The notes under the pieces were generated by a model that made no database searches, had not been told where the DNA came from, and worked only from the letters and a program-made list of their open reading frames with translations. From contig NZ_LJGU01000148.1 of assembly GCF_001751245.1 (NCBI RefSeq), forward strand, positions 102,499 to 166,498: a DNA stretch of 64,000 nucleotides, read 5' to 3'. This document shows, one piece after another, positions 24,909 to 32,994 of this stretch. Each line of letters begins with the position of its first letter. Position 1 is the first letter of the stretch. A program made the position numbers and the translations under genes. This DNA comes from Streptomyces oceani. Lineage in GTDB: Bacteria; Actinomycetota; Actinomycetes; Streptomycetales; Streptomycetaceae.

Positions 24909-25640
24909 TCAGCGTGGCCCCTCGGGACGTTCCGCGTCGGATTCGTCATCCCGGCTCGTCCCCTCTGGGCCGCTCGTACGGTCCTCGCCGCTCCGGGAGT
25001 GCTCCGTGCCCGGGCTGGGGCTGGGGCCGGGGCCGTCAGCCAGCTCGGTCGCCTGCGGTGGTTCGACCAGCCAGTCCGGGTTGGCCTGTCGGTCCCACCA
25101 GCGCCAGGCGGCGTACGCCCCACCGGCGAGCAGTCCGACGACGGCCAGCCGCTTCGCGAGGCGGCCCGCACGGTCGCACCGGCGCCGACGCGCCACCAAC
25201 CGCTCGACCTCGTCCGCCGACACCCGGCCGCGCAGCGCAGCCAGGGCGGCGGTACTGCGTGAACGGGCCTCGTCACGGGCGGGACCGGCCGCGGACAGAG
25301 CCGCGTCCAGCCGGGGTGCGGCGTAGTCGGTGGCCTCCCGCGCCGCCTGTCGGGTCCTGCGCGCCGCGCGGTGCGCCGTCTGGTCGACCTCCGGCGGCAG
25401 CGCGTCCCAGGCCCTACTCAGCCGGGGGGCGACATGGTTGTCGTATCCCTCGCGGGCGGAGCATCGGGTCAGCCGCGCGGCCTCCGACACCCTGGGGCCC
25501 AGCCGGGCGCCGGCCTCGTGCGCGTAGTGGGTGGCGGTCTCCTTGGCGTTCTCCGCGTAGGGTGCCGCGGCCTCCGCGGCGTGCCGCACACTCTCCCGGG
25601 CGCTGTCGGCCGCCGCGCGTGCGCTGTCGATGCGGGTCAC
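24909..25640 (-). CDS. DUF5324-type membrane protein, helical Ala/Arg-rich
   Basis: This 243-residue protein has a long Ala/Glu/Arg-rich helical N-terminal part resembling apolipoprotein or LEA-like repeats (for example RIDSARAAADSARESVRHAA). One membrane segment is near residue 165-185 (LAKRLAVVGLLAGGAYAAW), and an acidic, disordered C-terminus follows. A protein of this type next to ppiA is typical of Streptomyces. The function is unknown. Two CTCCGGAGAATC repeats lie 44-78 bp upstream of its start and may be regulatory. Confidence 0.7.
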   Translation of the reverse strand: MTRIDSARAAADSARESVRHAAEAAAPYAENAKETATHYAHEAGARLGPRVSEAARLTRCSAREGYDNHVAPRLSRAWDALPPEVDQTAHRAARRTRQAAREATDYAAPRLDAALSAAGPARDEARSRSTAALAALRGRVSADEVERLVARRRRCDRAGRLAKRLAVVGLLAGGAYAAWRWWDRQANPDWLVEPPQATELADGPGPSPSPGTEHSRSGEDRTSGPEGTSRDDESDAERPEGPR

Positions 25641-25683
25641 GGGTCCTCCTCCTCGATATGTGTCCAGTGATTCGAAGGGACTC

Positions 25684-25718
25684 CTCCGGAGAATCCTCCC
25701 GGACTGCTCCGGAGAATC
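25684..25718. repeat. Tandem 12-bp repeat with palindromic core
   Basis: CTCCGGAGAATC occurs twice (25684-25695 and 25707-25718), with starts 23 bp apart, about two helical turns. Each contains the perfect palindrome CTCCGGAG. The pair sits between the divergent DUF5324 and ppiA genes and could be an operator for one or both. Confidence 0.6.
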
Positions 25719-25881
25719 TCCAGAGAAAACACAGTCTCTCGCGTTCCACCCGTTTTGCAGATCATGCCTGGCGGGTCGAACACCGGCAGGTGTACCCAGG
25801 CGTCCGAGTCACGCGCGCGCCGGGTGGCCACTGGTCCATGGGAGTATCGGTCGAGCACTGCACGCAGAGGAAAGGTAGACC

Positions 25882-26409
25882 GTGGCCGAGCAGCTTTACG
25901 CCACCCTCAAGACCAACCAAGGCGACATCCGGGTCCAGCTCTTCCCGAACCACGCTCCGAAGACGGTCAAGAACTTCGTCGAACTCGCCCAGGGGTCCCG
26001 CGAGTGGACCCACCCGGAGACCGGGAAGAAGTCGAGCGACAGGCTCTACGACGGCACCGTCTTCCACCGGGTGATCAGCGGGTTCATGCTCCAGGGCGGT
26101 GACCCGTTGGGTAACGGCACGGGCGGCCCGGGGTACGAGTTCGCCGACGAGATCCACCCGGACCTGGTCTTCGACCGGCCGTACCTGTTGGCCATGGCCA
26201 ACGCGGGACCGGGGACGAACGGTTCGCAGTTCTTCATCACCGTCGCGCCCACGGCCTGGCTCACCGGCAAGCACACCATCTTCGGTGAGGTCACCGACGA
26301 GGCGAGCAAGAAGGTGGTCGACGCCATCGGCGCGATGGAGACCAATCCGCGCACCGACCGTCCGCTGAGCGATGTTGTGGTTGAGACGGTGACCATCGAA
26401 AACGCCTGA
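25882..26409 (+). CDS. ppiA: Cyclophilin-type peptidyl-prolyl cis-trans isomerase
   Basis: This 175-residue cytoplasmic cyclophilin catalyses proline isomerisation during folding. Family motifs are clear: FHRVISGFMLQGGD (catalytic Arg), LAMANAGPGTNGSQFFIT, and the Trp of APTAWLTGKHTIFGEV. The GTG at 25882 is preceded by GAGGAAAGG. There is no signal peptide. A short hairpin (CCCCGA / TCGGGG, 26410-26425) follows the stop at once and may terminate the transcript. Confidence 0.95.
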   Translation: MAEQLYATLKTNQGDIRVQLFPNHAPKTVKNFVELAQGSREWTHPETGKKSSDRLYDGTVFHRVISGFMLQGGDPLGNGTGGPGYEFADEIHPDLVFDRPYLLAMANAGPGTNGSQFFITVAPTAWLTGKHTIFGEVTDEASKKVVDAIGAMETNPRTDRPLSDVVVETVTIENA

Positions 26410-26813
26410 CCCCGACGAGTCGGGGCCCCGGCCTGCGGGACTGTCGGGCGGCGGCTTCCGGACGGACTCCGCCGCTCGTGCTCCTCGCTGGCAGGTGGAA
26501 CGGCCTGCCGCGGGTGCTGGCGCCGCCCGTCGCGCGGGAGCCGGCGCATCGGTGAGGTTGCCGGAGCGGCCCGTCAGGTCGGCCGGCTGACGTGTCCGCC
26601 GCCCGCGGTAACCCGTGGCCGGACACGGGAACTGTGGCGCCCGCTCGTCCGTAGAAGAGTGGGGACGCTTTCCCGCTCCTCGACTCCGCCGAGTGGGGTA
26701 GCGGGTTCGCGGGGCAGCGAGGTTGTGACGCCGTGAGGTCGCTGTTCGTGGACCAGTGCCTCCGGAGGGTCGCCAGCAGACGTGGTCTGGCAGGTCAGAC
26801 CGAAGGGAAGCCC
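26410..26813. other. Intergenic region between ppiA and the rhomboid gene
   Basis: This 404-bp stretch shows a short hairpin at its left edge (26410-26425) and GC-rich sequence with no supported gene. A frame open from 26733 joins the rhomboid gene but lacks family similarity before 26814. Confidence 0.4.
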
Positions 26814-27686
26814 ATGGATCAACACCAGTCGGCGGTAGTGTGCTACCGGCATCCCGACCGGGAGACCGGCATCCGCTGCACGCGCTGTGAGCGGCCGATC
26901 TGCCCCGACTGCATGATCACGGCATCCGTCGGTTTCCAGTGCCCGGAGTGCGTCCGGACCGGCTCCGGCACGGGCCATGCCCCACACGCGAACCAGCCCC
27001 GTACGCTCGCGGGAGCGCGTGTCGCCGCCGACCCCCGGCTGATCACGAAGATCCTGCTCGCGGCCAATCTCGCCCTGTTCGTCGCCGTGCAGGCTGTCGG
27101 CGACAAGCTCACCGCGGATCTGGTGATGCTCGGGCAGTGGCCCCACGACTCCTTCTACCAGCCGACCGAGGGGGTCGCCGAAGGCCAGTGGTATCGACTG
27201 CTGACCTCGGTGTTCCTGCACCAGGAGATCTGGCACATCGCGATGAACATGCTGGGTCTGTGGTTCCTCGGACCACCCCTGGAGTCCGCCCTGGGGCGGA
27301 TCCGGTTCCTCGCGCTGTTCCTCCTGTCCGGGCTGGGCGGTAGTGCGTTGACATACATGATCGCCGACCCGGGACAGCCGTCGCTCGGCGCCTCCGGGGC
27401 GGTCTTCGGACTGTTCGGCGCGACTGCGGTGCTGATGCGGCGGATGCAGTACGACATGCGGCCGATCCTCGTGCTGCTGGCCGTCAACCTCGTCTTCACG
27501 TTCACCTGGTCGAACATCGCCTGGGAAGCGCACATCGGCGGTCTCGTCATCGGCGCCGCCATCGCGGCCGCGATGGTGCACGCACCGCGTGACAGACGTA
27601 CGCTCGTGCAGTCTGCCGCCTGCGCCGGTGCCGTGCTCCTGATACTGGCCCTGTGCGTCATACGCACGCTGATGCTCTCCGGCTGA
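26814..27686 (+). CDS. Rhomboid intramembrane serine protease with N-terminal zinc-finger-like motif
   Basis: This 290-residue protein starts with a B-box-like Cys/His region (CYRHPDRETGIRCTRCERPI, then CPDC and CPEC). The rhomboid fold follows, with six or so membrane segments. The nucleophile is in GASGAVFGLFG, the catalytic histidine in WEAHIGGLVIG, and the loop motif HIAMNMLGLWFLG has the WHxxMN pattern. It should cleave membrane-protein substrates within the bilayer; its targets are unknown. The ATG at 26814 follows GAAGGGAA. The pairing of ppiA, rhomboid and crgA is conserved in Streptomyces. Confidence 0.9.
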   Translation: MDQHQSAVVCYRHPDRETGIRCTRCERPICPDCMITASVGFQCPECVRTGSGTGHAPHANQPRTLAGARVAADPRLITKILLAANLALFVAVQAVGDKLTADLVMLGQWPHDSFYQPTEGVAEGQWYRLLTSVFLHQEIWHIAMNMLGLWFLGPPLESALGRIRFLALFLLSGLGGSALTYMIADPGQPSLGASGAVFGLFGATAVLMRRMQYDMRPILVLLAVNLVFTFTWSNIAWEAHIGGLVIGAAIAAAMVHAPRDRRTLVQSAACAGAVLLILALCVIRTLMLSG

Positions 27687-27772
27687 ACCGCTGCCGTTGC
27701 GCGTACGGAAACCCTCGGACATCCGTCAGCCCGGACACGGAGCGCCGCACGGGAAGGCAGGGCTCGCGTCAG

Positions 27773-27970
27773 TTGTCCACAGGGTGATCGAGATAGTGTG
27801 CGACACAGCCCGAAGCCGGCCACGAGCCCCCTGAGGACTGCGTTTGTGCAGGAAGAACGGCAGGTGAAGGGGCCGCGCGGCGTTCGTACGAATCGCACTG
27901 GCGTCAACGGGCGTTGAGTTATCCACAGATTTTGTGAGTTATCCAGGGCTGTGGATCGGGCTGTGGATAA
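27773..27970. promoter_or_regulatory. Cluster of perfect DnaA boxes outside oriC
   Basis: In the non-coding space between the rhomboid gene and crgA are three perfect DnaA boxes: TTGTCCACA at 27773-27781, TTATCCACA at 27919-27927, and TTATCCACA on the minus strand at 27962-27970. Partial boxes are at 27939-27947 and 27950-27958. Better individual matches are found here than in oriC itself. Clusters of high-affinity DnaA boxes near oriC (named H69, H24 and D78 in S. coelicolor) are known to restrain initiation; this may correspond to one of them. Confidence 0.8.
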
Positions 27971-27985
27971 CTTCGAAGGGGCGTG

Positions 27986-28243
27986 CTACTTCCACTGTGT
28001 GGAGACGACGAAGCCGCCGGCGATGAAGCCGAAGCCCACCACGATGTTCCAGTTGCCGAACGCCTCGACCGGCAGCTCGCTCTTGGTGACGTAGAAGAGC
28101 ACGATCCACGCCAGCCCGATGCCGAAGAGCCCGAGCATCAGCGGCGCGACCCAGCGTCGACCACCGCCGCCCAGGTCCAGCTCCGTCTTCTTGGCGGGCG
28201 GGGGCGTGTAGTCGTCCTTCTTGCGGATGCGTGACTTCGGCAC
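27986..28243 (-). CDS. crgA: Cell-division protein CrgA
   Basis: This 85-residue protein has two membrane segments (APLMLGLFGIGLAWIVLFYV and NWNIVVGFGFIAGGFVVS). It has the CrgA hallmarks PKSRIRKKDDYTPPP at the N-terminus and a C-terminal Trp. CrgA coordinates growth and septation; in Streptomyces it antagonises FtsZ-ring formation in aerial hyphae. The GTG at 28243 follows AGGAGAG. The gene lies just inside the DnaA-box cluster, whose last box is 16 bp beyond its stop. Confidence 0.94.
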   Translation of the reverse strand: MPKSRIRKKDDYTPPPAKKTELDLGGGGRRWVAPLMLGLFGIGLAWIVLFYVTKSELPVEAFGNWNIVVGFGFIAGGFVVSTQWK

Positions 28244-28349
28244 GAGGGGGCTCTCCTGTCGATGCGCTGCGTCACCGCGTGGGGTGAATCGTGGTTTCGG
28301 TGGTCCGATAGCGTAGTGCGTACCCGGGGCGGAAGGAGACAAGGGTACG

Positions 28350-29087
28350 GTGTCCAAGTTTCGCATCAGACCCGCACGGCTGGCCACTGGCGGTATCTTC
28401 GCACTTGCCGGCCTCATCTTCTGGGTCAGCTTCAGCACCGCGGACGGCACGAACATCCGTACCGACGACTCCCTCCTCCGGTTGTCCGACCTTATCCGGG
28501 ACCGCAGCGACAAGAACCACTCGCTCGAAGCCACGGCCGCCGACATCCGCGCACAGGTCGACGCGCTCGCCGAACGCGACGGCGAGTCCACCGAGGAGGA
28601 ACGGCGCGTGCTGCGGGAGCGTAAGCGTGCCGCCGGCACCAGCGCGGTCTCCGGCTCCGGGCTGACCGTCACCCTCACCGACGCACCCGCGGACGCCACT
28701 CCTCTTGTCCCCGGAGTCCCGGACCCGGAGCCGAACGACCTGGTCATCCACCAACAGGACCTGCAGGCCGTCGTGAACGCGCTGTGGAAGGGGGGAGCCA
28801 AGGGCGTCAGGGTGATGGACCAGCGCCTGATCAGCACGAGCGCCGTCCGGTGCGTGGGAAACACCCTGATCCTGCAGGGCCGGGTCTACTCCCCGCCGTA
28901 CGAGGTCACCGCCGTCGGGGACACGGAGGAGCTGCGGCAGGCGTTGGAGAGCACCCCGGCGATCCAGAGCTACCTGCAGTACGTGGAGGCGTACGGCCTG
29001 GGCTGGGAGGTGGACACCCGCCAGGAGGTGACACTTCCCGGTTACAAGGGCACCGTGGATCTGCAGCACGCGACCCCGGCCGAGTGA
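28350..29087 (+). CDS. DUF881 family membrane-anchored protein
   Basis: This 245-residue protein has one N-terminal membrane segment (ATGGIFALAGLIFWVSFS). A short coiled region and the extracytoplasmic DUF881 domain follow (SGLTVTLTDAP, DLVIHQQDLQAVVNALWKGG, AVRCVGNTLILQGRVYSPPY). DUF881 proteins accompany crgA or division loci in actinobacteria; the role is unknown. It starts with GTG at 28350, divergent from crgA. Confidence 0.85.
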   Translation: MSKFRIRPARLATGGIFALAGLIFWVSFSTADGTNIRTDDSLLRLSDLIRDRSDKNHSLEATAADIRAQVDALAERDGESTEEERRVLRERKRAAGTSAVSGSGLTVTLTDAPADATPLVPGVPDPEPNDLVIHQQDLQAVVNALWKGGAKGVRVMDQRLISTSAVRCVGNTLILQGRVYSPPYEVTAVGDTEELRQALESTPAIQSYLQYVEAYGLGWEVDTRQEVTLPGYKGTVDLQHATPAE

Positions 29088-29315
29088 CTCGTCGAGCGGA
29101 CCCCGCGGACCCGCCGCGGACACGGCGTGGACAACTGCGGTGGACACGCCGCGAACACGGTCGCGAACACTGCTGTGAACTCGGTCGCGAACCCCGCACA
29201 CACGCGCGTCAGCGGCGGTACCCCGCGCGCTGACGCCGCTCCGCCGTGCCGCGCGGACCCCTTAGTCTGGGGGACGCGCCGCAGAGGTGTTTCGAGGAAG
29301 GGACGGCAACCGAGG

Positions 29316-29495
29316 ATGTACGGCTGGATCTGGCGGCATCTGCCGGGCAACACGTACGTGCGGTCGTTGCTCTCGGCGCTGTTGATAATGGGCGCTGTGT
29401 TCCTGCTCTTCCAGTATGTCTTTCCGTGGGCGGAGCCCCTGTTGCCGTTCAACAACGTGACCGTCGATGACGGTGGAGGGGCGGGCGGTGGCTGA
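29316..29495 (+). CDS. Small single-pass membrane protein
   Basis: The 59-residue product has one membrane segment (SLLSALLIMGAVFLLFQYVF) and ends in an acidic/Gly tail (VDDGGGAGGG). The ATG at 29316 lies behind CGAGG, and its TGA overlaps the ATG of pabA by 1 nt. This indicates translational coupling and makes it a real gene. The function is unknown. Upstream, 29088-29315 is non-coding and carries a DnaA-box-like 8-of-9 match at 29126-29134 and imperfect GCGAACAC-type repeats. Confidence 0.75.
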   Translation: MYGWIWRHLPGNTYVRSLLSALLIMGAVFLLFQYVFPWAEPLLPFNNVTVDDGGGAGGG

Positions 29496-30124
29496 TGGGC
29501 GTGCGAATCCTGGTCGTGGACAACTACGACAGTTTCGTCTTCAACCTCGTCCAGTACCTGTACCAACTCGGTGCTGAGTGCGAGGTCATGCGCAACGACG
29601 CGGTGCGGACCGAGCAGGCGGCGGAGGGCTACGCGGGCGTGCTGCTCTCCCCCGGCCCCGGGACTCCGGAACAGGCCGGTGTGTGCGTGGACATGGTGCG
29701 GCGATGTGCCGCCGATGGTGTGCCGGTGTTCGGCGTGTGCCTGGGCATGCAGTCGATCGCCGTCGCGTACGGCGCGGTGGTCGGCAGAGCCCCCGAACTG
29801 CTGCACGGCAAGACCTCAGCGATGCACCACGAGGGTGCGGGCGTCTTCGCTGGCCTGCCGTCGCCGTTCACCGCGACGCGCTATCACTCCCTCGGCGTGC
29901 GGCCGGACACCGTGCCGAGCGCGCTGCGGGTCACGGCTCGTACTGACTCCGGGGTGCTGATGGGTCTACGGCACCGCGAACTTCCCGTCGAGGGAGTGCA
30001 GTTCCACCCCGAGTCCGTACTCACCGAATGGGGCCACCGGATGCTGGCGAACTGGCTGGTGGAATGCGGTGACCAGAAGGCGGTTGACCGGTCCGCGGGC
30101 CTCGCACCGGTCGTCGGCACGTGA
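29495..30124 (+). CDS. pabA: Aminodeoxychorismate/anthranilate synthase glutamine amidotransferase component
   Basis: This 209-residue class I glutamine amidotransferase supplies ammonia to PabB (folate) or TrpE (tryptophan). The catalytic triad is visible: Cys in VFGVCLGMQSIAV, and His and Glu in VEGVQFHPESVLTEWGH. The GPGTPEQAG oxyanion region and the N-terminal LVVDNYDSFVFNLV are typical. No synthase subunit lies nearby, so the pathway cannot be settled from this window. It overlaps the genes on both sides (1 nt and 4 nt). Confidence 0.92.
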   Translation: MGVRILVVDNYDSFVFNLVQYLYQLGAECEVMRNDAVRTEQAAEGYAGVLLSPGPGTPEQAGVCVDMVRRCAADGVPVFGVCLGMQSIAVAYGAVVGRAPELLHGKTSAMHHEGAGVFAGLPSPFTATRYHSLGVRPDTVPSALRVTARTDSGVLMGLRHRELPVEGVQFHPESVLTEWGHRMLANWLVECGDQKAVDRSAGLAPVVGT

Positions 30125-31827
30125 GTCGCGGGCCCTCGGCGTACGGTGACGACCAGGGCAGCCCGTACGGTGACCCGCACGGGGCCGATCCGTACGGGGA
30201 GGACCCGTACGGGGCGAGGGCTGACGCTGGTGCGGGGACGTACGCGCCCCGGCATGCCGCCGGAGGCACCGGTTCGGGCCGGCACGCGGCCCAGCCGCGG
30301 GGGCACGATCCGGACGGGCACACGGCGGAGCACCGAGGCGACCCGTACGGCGCTGACCCGTACGGGTCGACATACGGTGCCGAGGAGCCCGCCGGTGACT
30401 ACCGGAGCCCCGCGTCCACCGGGTGGCGACCCGGGACGTACGAGGCCGCGGTGGACGCGCTGAACGATCCGCTGACCGACCCGCTGCCCGGCCGGGGCCG
30501 GCGTCGTGCGCCCGCTCCCGGGCCCGTCCCGGAGGGTGCCGACGTCCCGGAGACGCAGGGATTCCCCGGACACACCTCACCCTGGTTCCGTACGTCGCAG
30601 GGAAGCACGCACCCGAGCGACCCGCACGGTGCCGACCCGCACGGTGCCGACCCGCACGGTGCCGACCCGCAGGGCGCTGCCGCGCAGCCGGCCGCCCAGT
30701 GGCCACGGCAGCGAACCGGTGAGCCGGCTCCAGGACAGACCTCCGGTCAGCGGCCGGACTCCGCTGCGCAGCACGGCACTTGGCAGCCCGCGGCGACGAC
30801 TCACGCGGTGTATCCGGTCACCACCGCGGCCGCTGCTCCGGCTTCCTCGGGGTCACACGGCACCGGCCTGGTCTCCGCGGAGGGTCAGGACTGGACACTG
30901 CCCTTGTCCACCGCGGACGTGACGGTGGCGGCCCCGGAGGCCGACGTGCGAGCGGCCCGGCAGCCGGACGGGGACGAGGAGCGCAGTACTGTCGGCCTGC
31001 GCCGGCCGGACGCCGCGGAGTTGGGGCGGGCGGCACGGCGTAAAGCCGCCGCGCGCAGGCAGCATCGCCCGGGGCAGAGCCGGCCCGTTTCCTCGACGGG
31101 CGCCGCCGGCACGCGCCTTGAGGCGCGCCGCGCCGCGCGGGCCGCCAAGGACGGCCCGGTGGTCGTGCTCAGCCGCTTCATCGGCGAGATGTTCATCACG
31201 CTGGGCGTGTTGATGCTGCTGTTCGTGGCGTACCAGTTGTGGTGGACGAACGTACTGGCGGATCAGCAGGCGGGTAAGGCCGCCAACGACCTGACCGACC
31301 GTTGGGACAAGACCCCGGAGCGCAAGCCGGCCAACTTCACGCCGGGTGAGGGCTTCGCGATCATGCACATCCCCGCGTTGGACGTGAAGGTGCCGATCGC
31401 CCAAGGCGTCGACAAGGAGCAGGTGCTCGACAAGGGGCTGGTGGGGCACTACGACAAGTCCTCCGGACTGAAGACCGCGATGCCATGGGACGAGAGCGGG
31501 AACTTCGCCCTGGCCGGTCACCGGAACACGCATGGCGAGCCGTTCCGCTACATCAACAAGCTGGTGGGTGACGACAAGATCATCGTGGAGACCGCTGACA
31601 CGTACTACACCTACGAGGTGTCCAGTCGGCTGCCGTCGACCTCGCCGTCCAACACCAGCGTGATCGAACCGGTGCCCCCGCAGTCCGGTTTCGAGAAGCC
31701 GGGACGGTACGTCACGTTGACCACCTGCACTCCGGAGTTCACGTCCAAGTACCGTCTCATCGTCTGGGGCAAAATGGTGGACGAACGTCCACGCGCGGAG
31801 GGCAAGCCGGACGGGCTCGTGGACTGA
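30121..31827 (+). CDS. Class E sortase with long repetitive N-terminus
   Basis: Class E sortases anchor LAXTG-type proteins, such as chaplins in Streptomyces, to the cell wall. The 568-residue protein has about 340 residues of disordered cytoplasmic sequence rich in DPYG and tandem DPHGA repeats. One membrane segment (FITLGVLMLLFVAYQLWW) precedes the sortase domain. The catalytic His is in FALAGHRNTHGEPF, Cys in VTLTTCTPEF and Arg in KYRLIVWGK. It overlaps pabA by 4 nt (GTGA). A second sortase gene follows 24 bp downstream. Confidence 0.9.
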   Translation: MSRGPSAYGDDQGSPYGDPHGADPYGEDPYGARADAGAGTYAPRHAAGGTGSGRHAAQPRGHDPDGHTAEHRGDPYGADPYGSTYGAEEPAGDYRSPASTGWRPGTYEAAVDALNDPLTDPLPGRGRRRAPAPGPVPEGADVPETQGFPGHTSPWFRTSQGSTHPSDPHGADPHGADPHGADPQGAAAQPAAQWPRQRTGEPAPGQTSGQRPDSAAQHGTWQPAATTHAVYPVTTAAAAPASSGSHGTGLVSAEGQDWTLPLSTADVTVAAPEADVRAARQPDGDEERSTVGLRRPDAAELGRAARRKAAARRQHRPGQSRPVSSTGAAGTRLEARRAARAAKDGPVVVLSRFIGEMFITLGVLMLLFVAYQLWWTNVLADQQAGKAANDLTDRWDKTPERKPANFTPGEGFAIMHIPALDVKVPIAQGVDKEQVLDKGLVGHYDKSSGLKTAMPWDESGNFALAGHRNTHGEPFRYINKLVGDDKIIVETADTYYTYEVSSRLPSTSPSNTSVIEPVPPQSGFEKPGRYVTLTTCTPEFTSKYRLIVWGKMVDERPRAEGKPDGLVD

Positions 31828-31851
31828 TGCCGGAAGGGGGACGGCGGGACG

Positions 31852-32886
31852 GTGGCGGACAACTCCCGGGACGCCGAGGGGCGTTTTACGGACAGCGAGC
31901 GGCGCGCGGAGCGGGATGTTCCGGTGGATGTGGGGGTGAACGCCGTCCCGCCGGACCCGCCGGGTGCCTCGGACCCGCCAGATGCGCGGGATGTCGAGGA
32001 CGCCACCGAGGAGAAGGAGCGCGACGCCGACTCGGACGAGGATGACGCCACCGGCGGTGAGGGAGCGGGCCCGCCCGACGCCGAGCAGGCGGAGATCCAG
32101 GGCTCGGAGGACCTCGCGGAGACCGGGGCCCCCGCGGAGACCGAGGACCCGGAGGGCCCTCCGGCCGTCCCGGAGGCCGGGAGTCGTACCCCGCGTCGGC
32201 CCCGCTCGCGCGGCCGAATAGGCACCGTCATCAGCGTGCTCGGCGAGTTGCTGATCACCGCCGGAGTCGTTCTCGCGCTCTTCGTCGTCTACTCGCTGTG
32301 GTGGACGAACGTCGTCGCGAACCGTGCCGCCGACCGGCAGGGCGAGAAGGTGCGGGACGGGTGGTCACGGGAGGACACCCGGGGGGAGGCCGGGGAGCGG
32401 GACATGAAGAACGGCGTCGGATTCCTGCACGTCCCGTCCATGACCGAGGACGACATACTCGTCACCGAGGGGACCAACGTCGACAAGCTCAACGACGGGG
32501 TCGCCGGCTACTACACCAAGCCGGTCAAGTCCGCGTTGCCCTGGGACCAGTCGGGGAACTTCTCGGTGGCCGCGCATCGTGACGGGCACGGCGCGAAGTT
32601 CCACGACATAGACAAGATCACCAAGGGCGACCCGGTCGTCTTCGAGTCCAAGAACACCTGGTATGTCTACGAGGTGTACGGCATCCTTCCGGAGACCTCC
32701 CGGTACAACGTCGACGTGTTGGACCCGATACCCGAGGAGTCCGGCAAGGACGAAGCCGGCCGTTACATCACGCTGACGACCTGCACGCCCGTCTACACCT
32801 CCGAGTACCGGTACGTCGTCTGGGGCGAGTTGGTCCGTACGGTGCCCGTCGACGGGGACCGCACCCCGCCGAAGGAGATCCGCTGA
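31852..32886 (+). CDS. Class E sortase
   Basis: This 344-residue protein has an acidic disordered N-terminus of about 120 residues and one membrane segment (VLGELLITAGVVLALFVVYSLWW). The sortase domain has catalytic His (FSVAAHRDGHGAKF), Cys (ITLTTCTPVYTSEY) and Arg (YRYVVWGEL). Two adjacent class E sortases (SrtE1/SrtE2) are typical of Streptomyces and act on chaplins and other wall proteins. The GTG at 31852 gives ADNSRDAEGRF. Confidence 0.9.
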   Translation: MADNSRDAEGRFTDSERRAERDVPVDVGVNAVPPDPPGASDPPDARDVEDATEEKERDADSDEDDATGGEGAGPPDAEQAEIQGSEDLAETGAPAETEDPEGPPAVPEAGSRTPRRPRSRGRIGTVISVLGELLITAGVVLALFVVYSLWWTNVVANRAADRQGEKVRDGWSREDTRGEAGERDMKNGVGFLHVPSMTEDDILVTEGTNVDKLNDGVAGYYTKPVKSALPWDQSGNFSVAAHRDGHGAKFHDIDKITKGDPVVFESKNTWYVYEVYGILPETSRYNVDVLDPIPEESGKDEAGRYITLTTCTPVYTSEYRYVVWGELVRTVPVDGDRTPPKEIR

Positions 32887-32930
32887 CGACACGTCCACAC
32901 CCACGGTCGTACGTCCTGGCCGAGGCACCG

Positions 32931-32960
32931 GCATCCACCCGAACACCGGGGGTGGGGTGC
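32931..32960 (+). terminator. Possible terminator of the sortase operon
   Basis: GCATCCACCC and GGGTGGGGTGC can pair with one bulge around a loop of about 9 bases, 44 bp after the sortase stop. The hairpin is imperfect. Confidence 0.35.
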
Positions 32961-32994
32961 TACGAGGTGGCAACCACGTCCAGCGGCATCAGCG

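Noticed and set aside
28272..29201. 309-codon open frame antisense to the DUF881 gene
   Set aside because: The DUF881 gene has a membrane segment and family motifs; the antisense frame has none.
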